Assembly (NCBI GenBank): GCA_021786215.1
Contig: JAJYNT010000469.1
Location: forward strand, 1 to 10,083
Origin: Chloroflexota bacterium
Lineage (GTDB): Bacteria > Chloroflexota > UBA6077
Direction: 5' to 3'
DNA length: 10,083 nucleotides
Shown: piece after piece, positions 8,643 through 10,083 of the stretch
Position numbering within the stretch: the first letter of the stretch is position 1
How the letters are laid out: the number at the start of each line of letters is the position of its first letter
Notes under the pieces: model-generated
What the model saw: only the letters and a program-made list of their open reading frames with translations
The model's database searches: none
Told to the model about the DNA's origin: nothing
Position numbers and translations under genes: made by a program

Positions 8643-8698
8643 GCCAGGAGATTCTTCGCCTGCGCTGCGCTCCGGCTCAGAATGACAGGTTGCGAAGC
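8643..8698 (-). repeat. REP-like intergenic palindromic element (ATTCTGAGC...GAAGAATC family)
   Basis: Read on the minus strand this begins GTCATTCTGAGCC and ends GCGAAGAATCTCC, with a GC-rich centre of GCGC units. From memory, this is the core of a palindromic repeat scattered between genes in many bacterial genomes, often mis-translated as peptides containing HSERSEES; here one minus-strand frame reads CHSEPERSAGEESP. The arms ATTCT (8651-8655) and AGAAT (8679-8683) pair, as do GCC (8658-8660) and GGC (8674-8676), giving an imperfect hairpin. A second pairing, CTTCGC (8654-8659) with GCGAAG (8692-8697), is mutually exclusive with it. The element starts 2 bases after the first regulator's stop, where REP elements commonly affect mRNA stability or termination. 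Copy number cannot be seen from one window. Confidence 0.65.
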
Positions 8699-8703
8699 AT
8701 TAG

Positions 8704-8736
8704 TGGTCGACCAATGTGATTTCGACTCAAGATCAC
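8704..8736. promoter_or_regulatory. Perfect 10-bp palindrome and adjacent inverted repeat, possible operator
   Basis: TGGTCGACCA (8704-8713) is a perfect palindrome. Just downstream, GTGAT (8716-8720) is mirrored by ATCAC (8732-8736) across 11 bases. They lie about 70-100 bases before the start of the second response regulator, where an operator would be expected if that gene has its own promoter. No clear -35/-10 pair could be assigned here. A regulatory role is only inferred from symmetry and position. Confidence 0.25.
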
Positions 8737-8794
8737 CGTGGCGGAGTATTAGGTGACATATCGGGCCGGGGTAGGGGCCAAAGCTTCTTGGATG

Positions 8795-8800
8795 GGTGAT
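8795..8800 (+). promoter_or_regulatory. Ribosome binding site that favours ATG 8805 for the second response regulator
   Basis: GGTGAT at 8795-8800 matches the 3' part of the ideal GGAGGTGATC complement of 16S rRNA. With 4 bases between it and the ATG at 8805, the register is close to ideal. An in-frame GTG at 8796 would give three extra residues (MIG) but overlaps this site and has no good site of its own. Confidence 0.5.
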
Positions 8801-8804
8801 TGGT

Positions 8805-9194
8805 ATGAGACAACCGACAGTGGTGTTGGTCGAAGACGAGACCGAGATGGCGGACATAGTGAGCATCAATCTGGAACAGGCTGGTTACCGGGTAATCCAG
8901 GCACGCGACGGAGTGGAAGGTTACGCGGCCGTGGAAAGCGCGGAACCAGACGCCGTGATTCTGGACCTGAACCTGCCGAGTATGTCCGGCTTTCGGCTCG
9001 CCCGGTTGCTTCGCCGGGACGACAGGTGGAAGGGGCTGCCGCTGATTGTGGCGACGGCTTTCACCTTTGACGAGGTGGAGGAACTGGCCAACGAGGGGAT
9101 CGACGGCTTTATTACCAAACCCTTCGACCCGATGGATCTTGTGAATAGACTGGAATTCATCCTTTCGCGCTCGGCGAGGGCCCACGCCAACTGA
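8805..9194 (+). CDS. Second receiver-only response regulator
   Basis: This 129-residue protein consists almost entirely of a CheY-like receiver domain. Acidic pocket E10/D11 lies in LVEDE, phospho-acceptor D54 in VILDLNLPSMSGF, switch T84 in IVATAF, and K105 in ITKPFDP. No output domain follows; the protein ends soon after the last helix (SRSARAHAN). The start at ATG 8805 was chosen for its ribosome binding site; GTG 8796 is the alternative. It is collinear with the first regulator and aligns with it at every catalytic position, but many other residues differ, so it is an old paralogue and not a recent duplicate. It follows the kinase/regulator pair by 163 bp and may be co-transcribed with them or have its own promoter. 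It is a plausible second target or phosphate sink for the same kinase; this is inference from context only. Confidence 0.9.
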   Translation: MRQPTVVLVEDETEMADIVSINLEQAGYRVIQARDGVEGYAAVESAEPDAVILDLNLPSMSGFRLARLLRRDDRWKGLPLIVATAFTFDEVEELANEGIDGFITKPFDPMDLVNRLEFILSRSARAHAN

Positions 9195-9195
9195 G

Positions 9196-9216
9196 GCTTG
9201 GCCGGCGGCTCCAAGC
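9196..9216 (+). terminator. Hairpin after the second response regulator, possible terminator
   Basis: GCTTGG (9196-9201) pairs with CCAAGC (9211-9216). CC/GG can extend the stem inside with a 2-nt bulge, leaving a GGC loop. It begins 1 base after the TGA stop and is followed by GGCTTTCC, a weak T-tract. It lies in the 94-bp gap between convergent genes, where a terminator is expected. The same gap holds the near-palindrome GTGGAGTCCAC (9229-9239). No clear terminator for the opposing larA-like gene was seen. Confidence 0.4.
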
Positions 9217-9288
9217 GGCTTTCCCCGGGTGGAGTCCACTCAGCCAGCGTGGGCATCGGTGCGGCTCCTTTCTCTGAGTTCCTCTATC

Positions 9289-10083
9289 CTACTGAACGGC
9301 AGACGGCTCGGAGGCCAACCTCGGGATGGTGGACGATGCCTTGGGCATGACGGCGACGGTAGCGTTGAGGCCGTGGCGGGCAAAGGCGCTCTCCAGGGCG
9401 CTTTCCATGTTGTCGTGCTGCTCGAACAGCAGCCTCCTCCCCAAGTCTCGAGGCAGTCGATCCGAAACGAGCAGCACTCGGGCCTTGACCATGCTGCGGG
9501 CCAGCAGGAAAGCCTTGTGGGCTCCCATGCGGAAGCCCTCGCGACGGAACCTCTCCAGCACTTCTCTCGGACTGGAAGCCGCCCCCATCCATTCCTCGAA
9601 CCGGGCGTCCCCGGAGCCTTCGGGACATTCCGCCAACAGGATGATAGTGCCGCCTTCCCGGACGGCGATCGCAGCGTGCGCCACGGCTTTCTGAGCCTGG
9701 TACATCTCGAGATCCTTTGGGAAGCCGCCGGGTGAGGCGATGACTATATCGCAAGGCTGAGGCAAGGTTACCTGACAGATTCGGGCGGAGAGCTGCACTC
9801 CCTCCCTTTCGACCTCCCTGGGGGGACCCGCCAAGGCCCGAACGATCTGCTTCTCGTTGTTCAGAATCACGTTGACAGCCAGGTCGGCTCCCACCCGATC
9901 CAGGATCTCCTCCATCTCCTCCCTTGCCGGGTTTCCCTCGTAGACCCCCATCTGCGATCGCGGATCCTGCAGTAACGTATGGTTCCCCTCTATAGTTCTT
10001 TCTCCTGCAACTCCCACGGCGACGCTCTTACCGCCTCCGGTGAAACCCACGAATTGATGGGGTTCTATCATGCCGGTCAGGAC
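9289..10083 (-). CDS. larA: LarA-family nickel-pincer lactate racemase or related 2-hydroxyacid racemase/epimerase (5' partial)
   Basis: The frame is open to the window edge (VLTG precedes the Met at 10069-10071), so that Met is internal and the N-terminal part, about 165 residues by comparison with L. plantarum LarA, is missing. Counting from that Met, EPHQFVGFTGGGK gives H5 and K15, and H31 follows in TIEGNH. These spacings equal those of L. plantarum LarA H174, K184 and H200, where K184 holds the nickel-pincer nucleotide and H200 ligates nickel. Q125 and K128 in YQAQK match further conserved active-site positions. GNPAREEMEE, NVILN and GGTIILLAEC are also typical. The C-terminal domain is complete to the TAG at 9289-9291. 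LarA interconverts lactate enantiomers, but many homologues act on other 2-hydroxyacids or sugar acids, so the substrate is open. The usual SGGRK reads TGGGK here. Cofactor genes larB, larC and larE are not in the window. Confidence 0.88.
   Translation of the reverse strand, partial: VLTGMIEPHQFVGFTGGGKSVAVGVAGERTIEGNHTLLQDPRSQMGVYEGNPAREEMEEILDRVGADLAVNVILNNEKQIVRALAGPPREVEREGVQLSARICQVTLPQPCDIVIASPGGFPKDLEMYQAQKAVAHAAIAVREGGTIILLAECPEGSGDARFEEWMGAASSPREVLERFRREGFRMGAHKAFLLARSMVKARVLLVSDRLPRDLGRRLLFEQHDNMESALESAFARHGLNATVAVMPKASSTIPRLASEPSAVQ

Noticed and set aside
9229..9239. GTGGAGTCCAC near-palindrome as a terminator for the larA-like gene.
   Set aside because: Only a 4-bp stem is possible with a realistic loop, and no T-tract follows on the minus strand.
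9229..9735. Plus-strand open frames overlapping the larA-like gene.
   Set aside because: They lack known motifs and lie opposite a frame with clear LarA active-site residues, so they are shadows.

Overview
The window comes from a bacterial chromosome that is moderately GC-rich by eye, with strong G/C preference at third codon positions. No taxonomic marker gene is present. A long soluble histidine kinase with several GAF domains, output-less response regulators, a GlgX-TreY enzyme fusion and a widespread type of intergenic palindrome would fit Chloroflexota (Thermomicrobia/Anaerolineae-like) or a similar deep-branching soil or thermal lineage. That placement is a low-confidence inference.

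Layout. (1) Bases 1-4293 (+) hold the 3' part of a very large gene. It fuses the C-terminal catalytic half of a glycogen debranching enzyme (GlgX/TreX type) to a complete maltooligosyl trehalose synthase (TreY). The 5' end lies outside the window. (2) Bases 4294-4461 are a 168-bp gap with a strong bulged hairpin, two smaller inverted repeats and the ribosome binding site of the next gene. (3) Bases 4462-9194 (+) form a phosphorelay cluster: a 1243-residue cytoplasmic multi-GAF/PAS hybrid-free histidine kinase, a receiver-only response regulator overlapping its stop codon by 8 bp, then, after a 163-bp gap, a second receiver-only response regulator. The gap between the two regulators carries a REP-like palindromic element and a perfect 10-bp palindrome. 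(4) Bases 9195-9288 are a short convergent gap with a hairpin. (5) Bases 9289-10083 (-) hold the C-terminal two-thirds of a LarA-family nickel-pincer racemase/epimerase, whose 5' end is outside the window.

How the genes work together. The fusion enzyme would debranch glycogen and convert the freed linear maltooligosaccharides to maltooligosyl-trehalose, the first committed step of the TreY-TreZ route to trehalose. TreZ is not in the window. The kinase and first regulator are almost certainly translationally coupled partners. The second regulator is a plausible further phosphorelay target. Neither regulator has a DNA-binding domain, so output must go through protein-protein contacts or another phosphotransfer step. 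Nothing in the sequence ties the signalling genes functionally to trehalose synthesis or to LarA. No phage, transposase, CRISPR array, rRNA or tRNA was seen, and there is no gene-free stretch longer than 300 bases. I did not find a convincing undescribed system; the most distinctive items are the enzyme fusion, the kinase with two output-less receivers and the REP-like element between the regulators.
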